A stretch of 64,000 nt of DNA from Pseudoxanthobacter soli DSM 19599. Lineage in GTDB: Bacteria; Pseudomonadota; Alphaproteobacteria; Rhizobiales; Segnochrobactraceae. How positions within the stretch are numbered: position 1 is the stretch's first letter; every line of letters starts with the position of its first letter. A program made the position numbers and the translations under genes. Shown here piece by piece: positions 51,087 through 58,892 of this stretch. The stretch covers positions 124,001 to 188,000 of the forward strand of contig NZ_FRXO01000007.1 in NCBI RefSeq assembly GCF_900148505.1. Reading direction: 5' to 3'. Below the pieces are notes generated by a model. It did no database searches, was not told where the DNA came from, and saw only the letters and a program-made list of their open reading frames with translations.

Positions 51087-51863
51087 TCAGCCTTCGGCGG
51101 GCGAATAGTCGGGCTCGAGTTCGAACGGCTGTCCGGTTTCGACGAGTGTTTTGAGGCGCGACAGCGTTTCTGGCCAGCCGGCATTCACCTGCCGGCTCGT
51201 CGCGGTGTCGCCGCCGAAATCGTCGTGCGTGAGAACGAGCTTGCAGGCATTGCCGGGCAACTGACGGATATCCCACGTGACGCGCGACGGCGCGTCCGCG
51301 GCGACCTCCGGCGACCAGCGCGCATGGAAGGTGAGCACCAGCCGCGACGGGGGCGCAAGCTCCAGGATTTCCCCGGCGATGACGGTGCGGTCGCCCATCA
51401 TGAACTCAATCGCCCCGCCGACGCGCCAGTCGGTGCGCGATGTCATGTTGAAGTGCTGGTAGAGCGGGGTCTTTTCGTCATCCGTGAGGATGGCCCAGAC
51501 GGCTTCCGCCGATGCACGCACATAAATCTCGTAGACATGCTTCGGGCCGATCATGACTGTTCCTTCCACCTGTTGCTTGAGGCCGACCATGGCCGTGACG
51601 AAGGGAGCGGCGTAGCGGGAGATCCAGCGGTCGCCGACCTGCCGGATCGGAACCGGGTTGAGGTAGTGCCGCTTCTCCCGCCCGATCTTTCGGCTCGTGA
51701 CGAGATGGGCGGCCTCGAGGATCTTCAGGTGCTTCATCACCGCGAAGCGCGTGACCGGAAACCGGCTTTGCAATTCGGTCAGGGTCTGGCCGTCGCGCTC
51801 GAACAGGCTGTCGAGCAACGCGCGCCGGTCCGGGTGAGCCAGGGCGTCGAACACTTCATCCAT
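51087..51863 (-). CDS. ArsR-type repressor fused to AHSA1/SRPBCC domain
   Basis: 258-aa fusion. Residues 1-95 are an ArsR-like winged helix (VFDALAHPDRRALLDSLFERDGQ, TLTELQSRFPVTRFAVMKHLKILEAAHLV) without the usual metal-binding CVC motif. Residues about 108-250 are an AHSA1-type START domain (KHVYEIYVRASAEAVWAILTDDEKT; LVLTHDDFGGDTATSRQVNAGW). Such fusions are known as ligand-responsive repressors that often control a neighbouring small gene. ATG 51863 is preferred over a longer frame. Divergent from the membrane protein at 52022. Confidence 0.88.
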   Translation of the reverse strand: MDEVFDALAHPDRRALLDSLFERDGQTLTELQSRFPVTRFAVMKHLKILEAAHLVTSRKIGREKRHYLNPVPIRQVGDRWISRYAAPFVTAMVGLKQQVEGTVMIGPKHVYEIYVRASAEAVWAILTDDEKTPLYQHFNMTSRTDWRVGGAIEFMMGDRTVIAGEILELAPPSRLVLTFHARWSPEVAADAPSRVTWDIRQLPGNACKLVLTHDDFGGDTATSRQVNAGWPETLSRLKTLVETGQPFELEPDYSPAEG

Positions 51864-52021
51864 GGCGGCAAAATAGGTGACGAAATGGTCACATGTCAAT
51901 GCCCCCGCCGTTCGCGCGAGATCGTCTGAACCGTGGTGCTCTTGAGCCTTCCGTCGCTGTGCTTCAGAAAGGAGCGGGGCTATCCGCCGGCGTGGCGGCG
52001 GCACGAGCCCGGGGGGCAGGC

Positions 52022-52528
52022 ATGGAAGCGCTGAGGCAGACGCTGGAGCATACGCCGTGGTGGGTGTTCCTGATCCTCGCCTATGTCGCGTGGATCGGGA
52101 TCAAGGCGCTGCGGACGCGGGTCGTGGAGTTCGGCAAGCTTGCCGTCGCGCCGGTGATCTTCGCCGTCTGGGGCCTCGCAAGCCTGTTCCAGATGTTCGG
52201 CCTGAACCCGGCCGCGCTCGGCATCCTGGCGGTGGCGCTCGTCGCCGGCGGCCTCGCCGGGTGGGCGATCTCGCGCCTCGGCGAGGTGCAGCCGATGGGG
52301 GGCGGCAAGGTCGAGGTTTCCGGCAGCCCGGTGACGCTGATCCTCGTGCTGGCGATCTTCGCGAGCAAGTACACCCTCGGATACTGGATCGCGGTCGATC
52401 CCGCCGCGCGGGAGACCATGGCCTTCGTCGCGTTCGATGCCGGCGTGACCGGTGTCGTGATCGGCATCTTTCTCGGGCGGTTCTGGGGGCTCTACAGCCG
52501 CTATCGCGCCGGCGCGGCGGTGAACTGA
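52022..52528 (+). CDS. DUF6622-like four-helix membrane protein
   Basis: 168-aa membrane protein of unknown function. Four or five hydrophobic segments: TPWWVFLILAYVAWIGIKAL, LAVAPVIFAVWGLASLF, ALGILAVALVAGGLAGWAI, VTLILVLAIFASKYTLGYWI and GVTGVVIGIFLG. The start MEALRQTLEHTPWWV and charged RTRV segment after helix 1 resemble the DUF6622 family. An upstream frame extension to 51893 was rejected. Divergent from the ArsR-AHSA1 gene, a plausible target of it. Confidence 0.75.
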   Translation: MEALRQTLEHTPWWVFLILAYVAWIGIKALRTRVVEFGKLAVAPVIFAVWGLASLFQMFGLNPAALGILAVALVAGGLAGWAISRLGEVQPMGGGKVEVSGSPVTLILVLAIFASKYTLGYWIAVDPAARETMAFVAFDAGVTGVVIGIFLGRFWGLYSRYRAGAAVN

Positions 52529-52611
52529 GGTTCGGGCGGGGGGCTGCGATCCAAACGGCCGGAGGAATCGTAACACAACCATCCCGCAGCGATTTCACTG
52601 GGAAGGTTGCC

Positions 52612-53010
52612 ATGAAACGATCCCTTGCCCTCGTTCTGGGTCTCGTTCCTGCCGTCGTTCTCGCCCCCCTCACCGCGGCGCTGGCGGCCACGGCCGGCGA
52701 ACCGGACCCGGCCGGAATCTGGAAGCGCGGAGACGGAAATGCCGAGGTGCGCATCGCCGCGTGCGGAGACAAGATCTGCGCCGTCAATCTCTGGATCGGC
52801 GATACCTCCGGCGGCGAGGAGGTGGGCGACCGGCTGGTGCTCACGCTCACGCCGAAAGACGAGGACACCCTGGCCGGCACCGCCTACGATCCGAAGCGCG
52901 ACCGCACCTACGCCATGACCATGCGTGTCGAGGAGGACCGTCTCGTCACCCGAGGCTGCATCCTCGCGGGGCTGCTCTGCAAGTCGGTGACGTGGTCGCG
53001 CGCGGACTAG
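52612..53010 (+). CDS. Secreted DUF2147 protein
   Basis: 132-aa protein with signal peptide MKRSLALVLGLVPAVVLAPLTAALA. The mature part PAGIWKRGDGNAEVRIAACGDKICAVNLWI matches DUF2147, a periplasmic family with a lipocalin-like fold. Two cysteine pairs (ACGDKIC; GCILAGLLC) may form disulfides. ATG 52612 follows GGAAGG. Its TAG stop is the first part of the adjacent repeat copy. Confidence 0.82.
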   Translation: MKRSLALVLGLVPAVVLAPLTAALAATAGEPDPAGIWKRGDGNAEVRIAACGDKICAVNLWIGDTSGGEEVGDRLVLTLTPKDEDTLAGTAYDPKRDRTYAMTMRVEEDRLVTRGCILAGLLCKSVTWSRAD

Positions 53011-53124
53011 AGCATATCCCGTTCAGATTGAACCGATCTGAACGATAAGGATATGCTCAAGCTTTTCAACTTGGAGCGATTTCTTGTCGATCTGATGATT
53101 CAATCAGATCGGAAAGCGCTCTAG
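53007..53124 (-). repeat. Intergenic double-hairpin repeat, copy 5 (inverted)
   Basis: 118-bp copy in inverse orientation, bounded by CTAG at both ends (53007-53010 and 53121-53124). Both hairpins are conserved. It fills the whole gap between two convergent genes: its left CTAG provides the TAG stop of the DUF2147 gene and its right CTAG the TAG stop of the EAL gene. Confidence 0.9.
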
Positions 53125-54461
53125 GCCTGAGCTGGCTGCGCCGACACCAGAGCGCTGCGGCGATAGTTTTCGAAGGCGCGGATTTCCAGCGGCGGGCTGA
53201 AGAAATAACCTTGAAACAGGTGGCACCCCGCCTCGCGAAGGAGATCCATCTGCTTCCTCGTTTCGACGCCTTCCGCGACGACCTTGAAGCCGAGCTTCCG
53301 TGCCATATCCATGATCGCTTCGATCACGACGATATTCGTCCGGTTCGAAGACATGTCGTGCACAAACGACTTGTCGATCTTGACCTGCCCGAGCGGAACA
53401 CGGTGCAGAACGTTCAGCGACGAATAACCGGTTCCGAAATCGTCCAGCGACCATACGATGCCGATCCTGGTGAGAGCGCTCATCTTCTCGGCCGTCGCGG
53501 CGATATTGTCGACGAACATGCTTTCCGTCAGTTCCAGCTTGATGTGACGCGGATCGGCGCCGCTCAGCGTCACGATTTCGGAAACGGTGTGCACGAAGTC
53601 CGGTTGCCGGAACTGGGATGCGCTGACATTGATCGAGAGGGTCAGGTGCGCGGTCTCCGGCTGGGCCTGCCAAAGGGCGAGTTGAGCGCACGCCGCCCGT
53701 AACACCCAGTTTCCGATTGGAACGATCAGTCCTGTTTCCTCCGCAAGCGGAATGAACTGGGCAGGCGGGATGTTTCCCATCCTGGCATGCTGCCAGCGAA
53801 TCAGGGCTTCGGCGCCGACAAGCGCCCCGAACTCATCCACCTGGGGCTGGTAGTGAAGCCGGAAGTCTCCGTTCGCGATGGCTTTCCGCAGTTCTACTTC
53901 CATCATGCGCCGAACGGTCAGATCGGCATTCATGATGATAACGGTCAGAGCCAGACTGGATATCGACGTCAGCGTGTTCGTCAGGACGGCTATTCGCGCC
54001 ATATGTGCTGGAATGACGAGAGCCGCATCCTGAACAACGAGATCCACATTCTCGAATAACGCGAATGCCATCAGGCAGAGGAGCGGTATGATGAATTTGA
54101 GATACAACCCGTTCTGGCGAAATACGAAATAACATCCAATGGCGATCGGCAGGAAATGCAGGTGCGTTGCCCGCGGCAGATCCGGCGGCACCTTATCGAA
54201 CAGACAGAACAGGACCGTCATAAGCGGTAGAAAATGCGCCTCGATAACGGCGCCCGTATACAGTCTCTTCTTCAGAATGACCCACAATATCCCGCCACCG
54301 GCGAGCATCATCAGAAAATGAAAGAGCGCCAGAAAGGAGCGGCCAGCGACAAGGAACGCAATGCACCAGCTTGCCCCAAGGGCAATCGTGATCAGGGACG
54401 CCGCAAATACGATGGCCTTTACACGTTGTGTATGGCTCTGGTCCCAATGCGTGCAAATCAT
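53121..54461 (-). CDS. Membrane-anchored EAL-domain cyclic-di-GMP phosphodiesterase
   Basis: 446-aa protein. The N-terminal about 180 residues contain five or six hydrophobic helices (VKAIVFAASLITIALGASWCIAFLV and following), probably a sensory membrane module. Residues about 190-435 are an EAL domain without GGDEF. Catalytic signature pieces are all present: EALIRW, LSINVSASQF, LELTESMFVDN, SLDDFGTGYSS, KIDKSFV, VVAEGVET and QGYFFSPP, so it should hydrolyse c-di-GMP. ATG 54461 (MICTHWDQ) is chosen; a GTG-type start 33 bp upstream is possible. DNA is less GC-rich than flanking genes. Confidence 0.9.
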   Translation of the reverse strand: MICTHWDQSHTQRVKAIVFAASLITIALGASWCIAFLVAGRSFLALFHFLMMLAGGGILWVILKKRLYTGAVIEAHFLPLMTVLFCLFDKVPPDLPRATHLHFLPIAIGCYFVFRQNGLYLKFIIPLLCLMAFALFENVDLVVQDAALVIPAHMARIAVLTNTLTSISSLALTVIIMNADLTVRRMMEVELRKAIANGDFRLHYQPQVDEFGALVGAEALIRWQHARMGNIPPAQFIPLAEETGLIVPIGNWVLRAACAQLALWQAQPETAHLTLSINVSASQFRQPDFVHTVSEIVTLSGADPRHIKLELTESMFVDNIAATAEKMSALTRIGIVWSLDDFGTGYSSLNVLHRVPLGQVKIDKSFVHDMSSNRTNIVVIEAIMDMARKLGFKVVAEGVETRKQMDLLREAGCHLFQGYFFSPPLEIRAFENYRRSALVSAQPAQA

Positions 54462-54626
54462 CTTGATTATAATCCCCCGGCGCGCGCTCGCCACGATGCC
54501 GCGATGTCGAGCGCACGAGAGGATTATATCCTGAGCCGCGTCGCCGAGACGAGGCGCGTCGCGAAATGCGAGGGATTGGCCATCCCCGTGGTTCGGACCG
54601 GAGACCCGAACGACGGGGAAAGCACC

Positions 54627-54744
54627 CTAGAGCGCTTTCCGATCTGATGGACTCATCAGATCGACAAGAAATCGCTCCAGATTCAAAAGCTTGAGCATAT
54701 TCTTGTCGTTCAGATCGGTTCGATCTGAACGGGATATGCTCTAG
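54627..54744 (+). repeat. Intergenic double-hairpin repeat, copy 6
   Basis: 118 bp with CTAG at both ends (54627-54630, 54741-54744). Hairpin 1 CGATCTGATG-GACT-CATCAGATCG (54640-54663), hairpin 2 CGTTCAGATCG / CGATCTGAACG. The right CTAG supplies the TAG stop of the cfa gene. Confidence 0.9.
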
Positions 54745-55973
54745 CCCCTGAACTTGTAGAGTCCGACATCGATGGCGCCGGCGCGGAAGCCGCCCTCGCA
54801 ATAGCCGAGATAATATTCCCACAGCCGGTGGAAGGCCGGGCCGAAGCCGAGGGGTTCGGTGCGGCTGCGCGCGGCCATATAGCGGCTGCGCCATTCGGCG
54901 AGCGTCTGGGCGTAGCCGTTGCCGAAGCAGAGGCTTTCGACCGGTTCGAGGCCGGCGGCACGCGCGTGGCCGGCGATGTGCGTCTTCGTCGGCAGCATGC
55001 CGCCTGGAAAGATGTGACGCTGGATGAAATCGGTGTTGCGCCGGTAGGTCTCGAACCGGTCCTCGGCGATGGTGATGACCTGAAGCACGGCGGTGCCGCC
55101 GGGGGCCAGGCATTCCCGAAGCTTCGCGAAATAGACCGGCCAATAGGCCTCGCCGACCGCTTCCATCATCTCGATGGAGACGATGCGGTCGTAGCGGCCG
55201 CCGACATCGCGATAGTCGACGAGATGGAAGTCCGTCCGTCCGGCAAGCGCCGGATCGGCGGCGTGGCTTTCCCGCGCGTAGGCGAGTTGTTCGCGCGACA
55301 GCGTGATGCCGGTGACGTTGGCGCCCCGCCGGGCCATCGTGGCGGCGAGAGCGCCCCAGCCGCAGCCGATCTCGAGCACCTTGTGGCCGGGCAGGATCTC
55401 CAGCATCTCGGCGATGCGGTCGAGACGCGCGGCCTGCGCCTCTTCCAGACTCTGCCCGGGGGCGATCTCGATCGCCGAGGAATAGTTCATCCCGTCATCG
55501 AGCCAGAGGCGGTAGAACGCGTTGCCGAGATCGTAGTGGAACGAGATGTTGCGCCGGCTGCCGGCCTTTGAATTGCGCCGCAGCAGATGGCGCACGCGGT
55601 TCACGAGGCGGGCAGGCCCCCACGCGGCGGCGCGCGCGGAGATGTCCGGCAGATTGTGCGCTGCGAGTTCGATCACCGCCGGCAGGTTCGGGCTCGACCA
55701 GTCGCCGTCCACATAGGCTTCGGAAAAGGCGACGTCGCCGCCGGTCGCGAGCCGGCGCAGGGCGCGCCAGCGGTGCAGCACCAGCGTCGCCTCCGGGCCG
55801 GGCCGCCCGCCCCGGCTGGACAGGCGGCGGCCGTCCGGCGTCACGATGGTGAGATGGCCGACCGCGATCTGGTCGAGAAGCCGGCGCAGGGCCGCCTCCG
55901 CCAGCCAGAGGCCGGGCGCGCGGGCGCTCATCGCGCGAGGGAGTTCGGAGAAACGATCGGCATCGTCGCGCAT
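54741..55973 (-). CDS. cfa: Cyclopropane-fatty-acyl-phospholipid synthase family methyltransferase
   Basis: 410-aa SAM-dependent methyltransferase that methylates double bonds of membrane phospholipid acyl chains. After an N-terminal domain (residues 1-120), the start of the catalytic part is NISFHYDLGNAFYRLWLDDGMNYSSA. The SAM motif is VLEIGCGWGALAATMARRG, followed by TGITLSREQLAYARE, SIEMMEAVGEAYW and FIQRHIFPGGMLPT. Last gene of an operon with an FAD oxidoreductase and DUF1365 under an RpoE-type promoter. In this setting it may supply the methyl group of furan fatty acids rather than only cyclopropane rings; that is inference. Confidence 0.93.
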   Translation of the reverse strand: MRDDADRFSELPRAMSARAPGLWLAEAALRRLLDQIAVGHLTIVTPDGRRLSSRGGRPGPEATLVLHRWRALRRLATGGDVAFSEAYVDGDWSSPNLPAVIELAAHNLPDISARAAAWGPARLVNRVRHLLRRNSKAGSRRNISFHYDLGNAFYRLWLDDGMNYSSAIEIAPGQSLEEAQAARLDRIAEMLEILPGHKVLEIGCGWGALAATMARRGANVTGITLSREQLAYARESHAADPALAGRTDFHLVDYRDVGGRYDRIVSIEMMEAVGEAYWPVYFAKLRECLAPGGTAVLQVITIAEDRFETYRRNTDFIQRHIFPGGMLPTKTHIAGHARAAGLEPVESLCFGNGYAQTLAEWRSRYMAARSRTEPLGFGPAFHRLWEYYLGYCEGGFRAGAIDVGLYKFRG

Positions 55974-55985
55974 GGGGATCGATCC

Positions 55986-56771
55986 TCAGGAACGGCGCAG
56001 GGGTTGAATGGAAATGGGCTTTCCCGGCAGCGGCGGTCGCGGCCGAAGGCGGATGCCCTTGGCCCAGATCCGCAGCGCCTCCCAATGGATCCCGCCGATG
56101 ACCTTGAGCGTCAGCAGCGGATGGGTCACGAGGGCGCGGGCGAGAGTCCCGTCGGTGAGGGGGCGACGCTGCGCGCTGTGAACGGCACTCAGCACCGGAC
56201 CGTCGCCGTCGGCGGCGACGATCGCGACCCGCAGGCCATCGGCCGGCGGGTCGATGCGGAAGGAATAGGTGAGGTCCATATCCATGAAGGGCGAAACGTA
56301 GAAGCGCTTTTCCGCCGTCTGGCGCAGCGGCGCGGCCGCGCCGTCGGCAACCGGGATGAGATAGGCGTGGCGCTGGCCGAAGGTGTTGTTGACTTCGTAG
56401 AGCACGGCCATCAGCGAGCCGTCGCGCCGGTGGCAGAAATAGAGGCTGAGCGGATTGAAGGCGTAGCCGAACAGGCGGGGCATGGTGAGGAGCCGCACCG
56501 GCCCGCCGTCGGACGCAAGCCCGGCCTGGGCGAGGACGCGCGCGACATAGGCCTTGAGCGAGCCGTCGCTGCCGTCGCCATAATCGCGCTCGAACACGCT
56601 GAAGACGTTGAACCTGTTGACCGAGAACAGCCGCAGACGCCGATCGAGCGCGTCCAGCGCGTCGAGATCGAGCAGGAGCGAGAACAGGCGATAGGACAGC
56701 TTATGCCGGCGCGGCTTGACGCGGACGTGCATCACCGAGCCGACATAGAGGGCGCCGTCGGCATCGCTCAT
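55986..56771 (-). CDS. DUF1365 protein
   Basis: 261-aa DUF1365 protein. Conserved parts: LYVGSVMHVRVKPRRHKLSYRLFSLLLDLD (start), FNVFSVFERDYGDGSDGSL, MPRLFGYAFNPLSLYFCH and VNNTFGQRHAYLIP, followed by KRFYVSPFMDMDLTYSF. Function not settled, but it regularly sits between an FAD amine-oxidase-like gene and a cfa gene. ATG 56771 overlaps the upstream stop by 4 bp; a longer frame into the upstream gene was rejected. Confidence 0.9.
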   Translation of the reverse strand: MSDADGALYVGSVMHVRVKPRRHKLSYRLFSLLLDLDALDALDRRLRLFSVNRFNVFSVFERDYGDGSDGSLKAYVARVLAQAGLASDGGPVRLLTMPRLFGYAFNPLSLYFCHRRDGSLMAVLYEVNNTFGQRHAYLIPVADGAAAPLRQTAEKRFYVSPFMDMDLTYSFRIDPPADGLRVAIVAADGDGPVLSAVHSAQRRPLTDGTLARALVTHPLLTLKVIGGIHWEALRIWAKGIRLRPRPPLPGKPISIQPLRRS

Positions 56772-58117
56772 GGCGCGACCTCCCCGGTCGCCGGCAGGGC
56801 ATGGAAAGCCGGAAGCGCGATACGCCCGGATTCGTTCGCCACCTTCCACGGTCGCCGCACGCCGCCGAGGGCCTCGGCGACCGCCAGGCCGGCCTGCAGG
56901 CCGTCCTCGTGGAAGCCCGCCCCGAAATAGGCGCCGCAATACCACACGCCGCCCTCGCCCTGCAGCGACCAGAGCCGCGCCTGCGCGGCCATGGCGCCGG
57001 CGTCGAACAGCGGGTGCTCGTAGGTCGTGCGGTAGGCGACCGTCTCCGGCGCCGGCTCGACAGAGGGGTTGAGCGTGACGAACAGCGGACGGTCCCCGGC
57101 GAGGCCCTGGAGGCGGTTCATCCAGTAGGTCACGCAGAGCCGTGGATCACCGCGCCGGTCGGCAAGATAGTTCCAGGCAGCCCATGCCCCCGCGCGGCGC
57201 GGCATCAGGCGTGCATCCGAATGCAGCACAGCTTCGTTCCGGCTGTAGCGGAAGGCGCCGAGGATATCCGTCTCCGCCTGCGTCGCCCTGCCGAGCATCG
57301 CCAGCGCCTGATCGGCGTGGGTGGCGATCACGACGTGGTCGAAGGTCTGTTCCACGCCATCCGACGTGAGCACGCCCACCCCGCCCGGAAAGCGCCGGAT
57401 GACGCGCACCCGGCGGCCGGTGAAGATGTGGCCCGGCAGATCCGCCCGCAGTTGCGCGACATAGGTCCGGCTGCCGCCGACGACCGTCCGCCATGCCGGC
57501 CGGGCGGTGATCTGCAGCAGGCCGTGGTTCTCGCAGAAGCGCACGAAGGCCGCCGCCGGATAGCAGCCCACGTCGGCGGCGGGCGTCGACCAGATCGCCG
57601 CTGCCATCGGGTAAAGATGATCGTCGCGGAACGCCGCACCGTAGCCGTGGGAGTCGAGATAGCTGTCGAGGCTTTGCAGTCCCATGCCCGGAAGGTCGCG
57701 TGGGGCGCGGCGATAGAACCGCAGCAGGTCCTTCAGCATCGACGCGAACCGCGGCGAGACCAGATTTCCCGGCTGGGCGAACAGGCCCCGAAGGCCGGAG
57801 CCGGAATATTCCGTCCGCCCCTCGTCCAGCGAAACGGAGAAGGACATGTCGGACATCCGCGTCGCCACGCCGAGATAGGCGAACAGCGCGGTGAGGTTGG
57901 GATAGGTCTTCTCGTTGTACACGATGAAGCCGGTATCCACGGGAAGGCCGCCGGCCTCGACCGTGTTGCTGTGGCCGCCGAGGCGGCCGTCAGCTTCGAA
58001 CAGCGTCACCTCGTGCCGCCGCGACAGCAGCCACGCCGCTGAGAGACCGGAGATGCCCGCGCCGATCACCGCGATCTTGCGGCCGGCCCCGGGGGTGAAG
58101 TCCGGACGGATGTTCAT
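56768..58117 (-). CDS. FAD-dependent oxidoreductase (amine oxidase-like, UfaD-type)
   Basis: 449-aa flavoprotein. Dinucleotide-binding motif IAVIGAGISGLSAAWLLSRRHEVTLFEAD at residues 15-43, then GRLGGHSNTVEAGGLPVDTGFIVYNEKTYPNL, typical of the NAD(P)-binding amine-oxidase-like group found beside DUF1365 and Cfa. The C-terminal GVWYCGAYFGAGFHEDGLQAGLAVAEAL binds FAD. In Rhodobacter sphaeroides a protein of this type takes part in furan fatty acid synthesis under RpoE. First gene of the minus-strand operon with promoter TGATCC-N16-CGTACA. Confidence 0.9.
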   Translation of the reverse strand: MNIRPDFTPGAGRKIAVIGAGISGLSAAWLLSRRHEVTLFEADGRLGGHSNTVEAGGLPVDTGFIVYNEKTYPNLTALFAYLGVATRMSDMSFSVSLDEGRTEYSGSGLRGLFAQPGNLVSPRFASMLKDLLRFYRRAPRDLPGMGLQSLDSYLDSHGYGAAFRDDHLYPMAAAIWSTPAADVGCYPAAAFVRFCENHGLLQITARPAWRTVVGGSRTYVAQLRADLPGHIFTGRRVRVIRRFPGGVGVLTSDGVEQTFDHVVIATHADQALAMLGRATQAETDILGAFRYSRNEAVLHSDARLMPRRAGAWAAWNYLADRRGDPRLCVTYWMNRLQGLAGDRPLFVTLNPSVEPAPETVAYRTTYEHPLFDAGAMAAQARLWSLQGEGGVWYCGAYFGAGFHEDGLQAGLAVAEALGGVRRPWKVANESGRIALPAFHALPATGEVAP

Positions 58118-58166
58118 GAGGCGCGGTTCCTAAGCGGGTGGAGCGATCGGATGCCTTTGTTTAGAT

Positions 58167-58194
58167 TGTACGTGAAACCAACCGCACCGGATCA
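58167..58194 (-). promoter_or_regulatory. RpoE-type promoter of the FAD oxidoreductase-DUF1365-cfa operon
   Basis: On the minus strand TGATCC (complement of 58189-58194) is followed after exactly 16 nt by CGTACA (complement of 58167-58172). It matches the promoter facing the other way at 58207. Predicted start of transcription leaves a leader of about 40 nt before ATG 58117. Confidence 0.7.
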
Positions 58195-58206
58195 CCTCAA
58201 CAAGAA

Positions 58207-58234
58207 TGATCCAGCCGGTGATGCCGTGCGTAGA
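58207..58234 (+). promoter_or_regulatory. RpoE-type autoregulated promoter of the rpoE-chrR operon
   Basis: TGATCC (58207-58212), 16-nt spacer, CGTAGA (58229-58234). This has the -35 TGATCC known for group ChrR-linked sigma E promoters and the same spacing as the divergent promoter at 58167-58194. It implies that translation of rpoE begins downstream of about 58241. Confidence 0.72.
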
Positions 58235-58313
58235 AGGGGGCATGAATGCGTTGCTCGAACACCCCCGGCCGGGATCGTCCTTCGGCCGTCCCCCGGCCCG
58301 CCGGGAGGCGGTC

Positions 58314-58892
58314 GTGACGCATATGTCGGAGGATGGCGCGGTGCCGGAGGGCGATGAACTCGCCGGATTGATTGCCAAGGTCGCACACGAGCGCGACCGG
58401 CAGGCTTACGGGCGGCTTTACAGCTATTTCGCACCGCGCGTGAACGCTTTCCTGCGCAAGTCCGGCCTGCCCGCCGCCGCGGCGGAGGAGATCGCCCAGG
58501 AGACGATGCTGAGCGTGTGGCGCAAGGCCTCCTATTTCGATCCGTCCCGGGCGGGGGCTTCGACGTGGATCTTCACGATCGCCCGCAACCAGAGGATCGA
58601 TCATCTGCGCCGTGCGAAGGTCGTCAGCACCGCCGAAAGCGATATGCCGATCGAGGACGACGAGGCGCCCTCCGGCGAGGCCCTGCTGCTTGCAGCGGAG
58701 CGGGAGATCGGGGTGCGCACCGCGCTGAAGGCGCTCTCCGACGAGCAGGCCGCCGTGGTGCGGCTCTCCTTTTTCAGCGACAAGCCCCATTCGGAAATCG
58801 CACGCGAGCTCGGCCTGCCGCTCGGCACGGTCAAGTCGCGGGTGCGCCTCGCCCTCGGGCGGCTGCGTGCATTGCTGGAAGCCCAAACATGA
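58314..58892 (+). CDS. rpoE: ECF RNA polymerase sigma factor, RpoE (ChrR-linked) type
   Basis: About 192-aa ECF sigma factor. Region 2: LYSYFAPRVNAFLRKSGLPAAAAEEIAQETMLSVWRKA, FDPSRAGASTWIFTIARNQRIDHLRR; region 4: LKALSDEQAAVVRLSFFSDKPHSEIARELGLPLGTVKSRVRLALGRL. GTG 58314 has GGGAGG 5 nt upstream and lies downstream of the autoregulated promoter; in-frame ATGs at 58206 and 58242 would be at or before the transcription start, and ATG 58323 is a second option. It overlaps chrR by 4 bp. The homolog responds to singlet oxygen by release from ChrR. Confidence 0.9.
   Translation: MTHMSEDGAVPEGDELAGLIAKVAHERDRQAYGRLYSYFAPRVNAFLRKSGLPAAAAEEIAQETMLSVWRKASYFDPSRAGASTWIFTIARNQRIDHLRRAKVVSTAESDMPIEDDEAPSGEALLLAAEREIGVRTALKALSDEQAAVVRLSFFSDKPHSEIARELGLPLGTVKSRVRLALGRLRALLEAQT

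Noticed and set aside
58206-58313. Earlier starts for the RpoE gene (ATG 58206 or 58242)
   Set aside because: They lie on or just at the end of the autoregulated promoter, and the added residues lack sigma-factor similarity.
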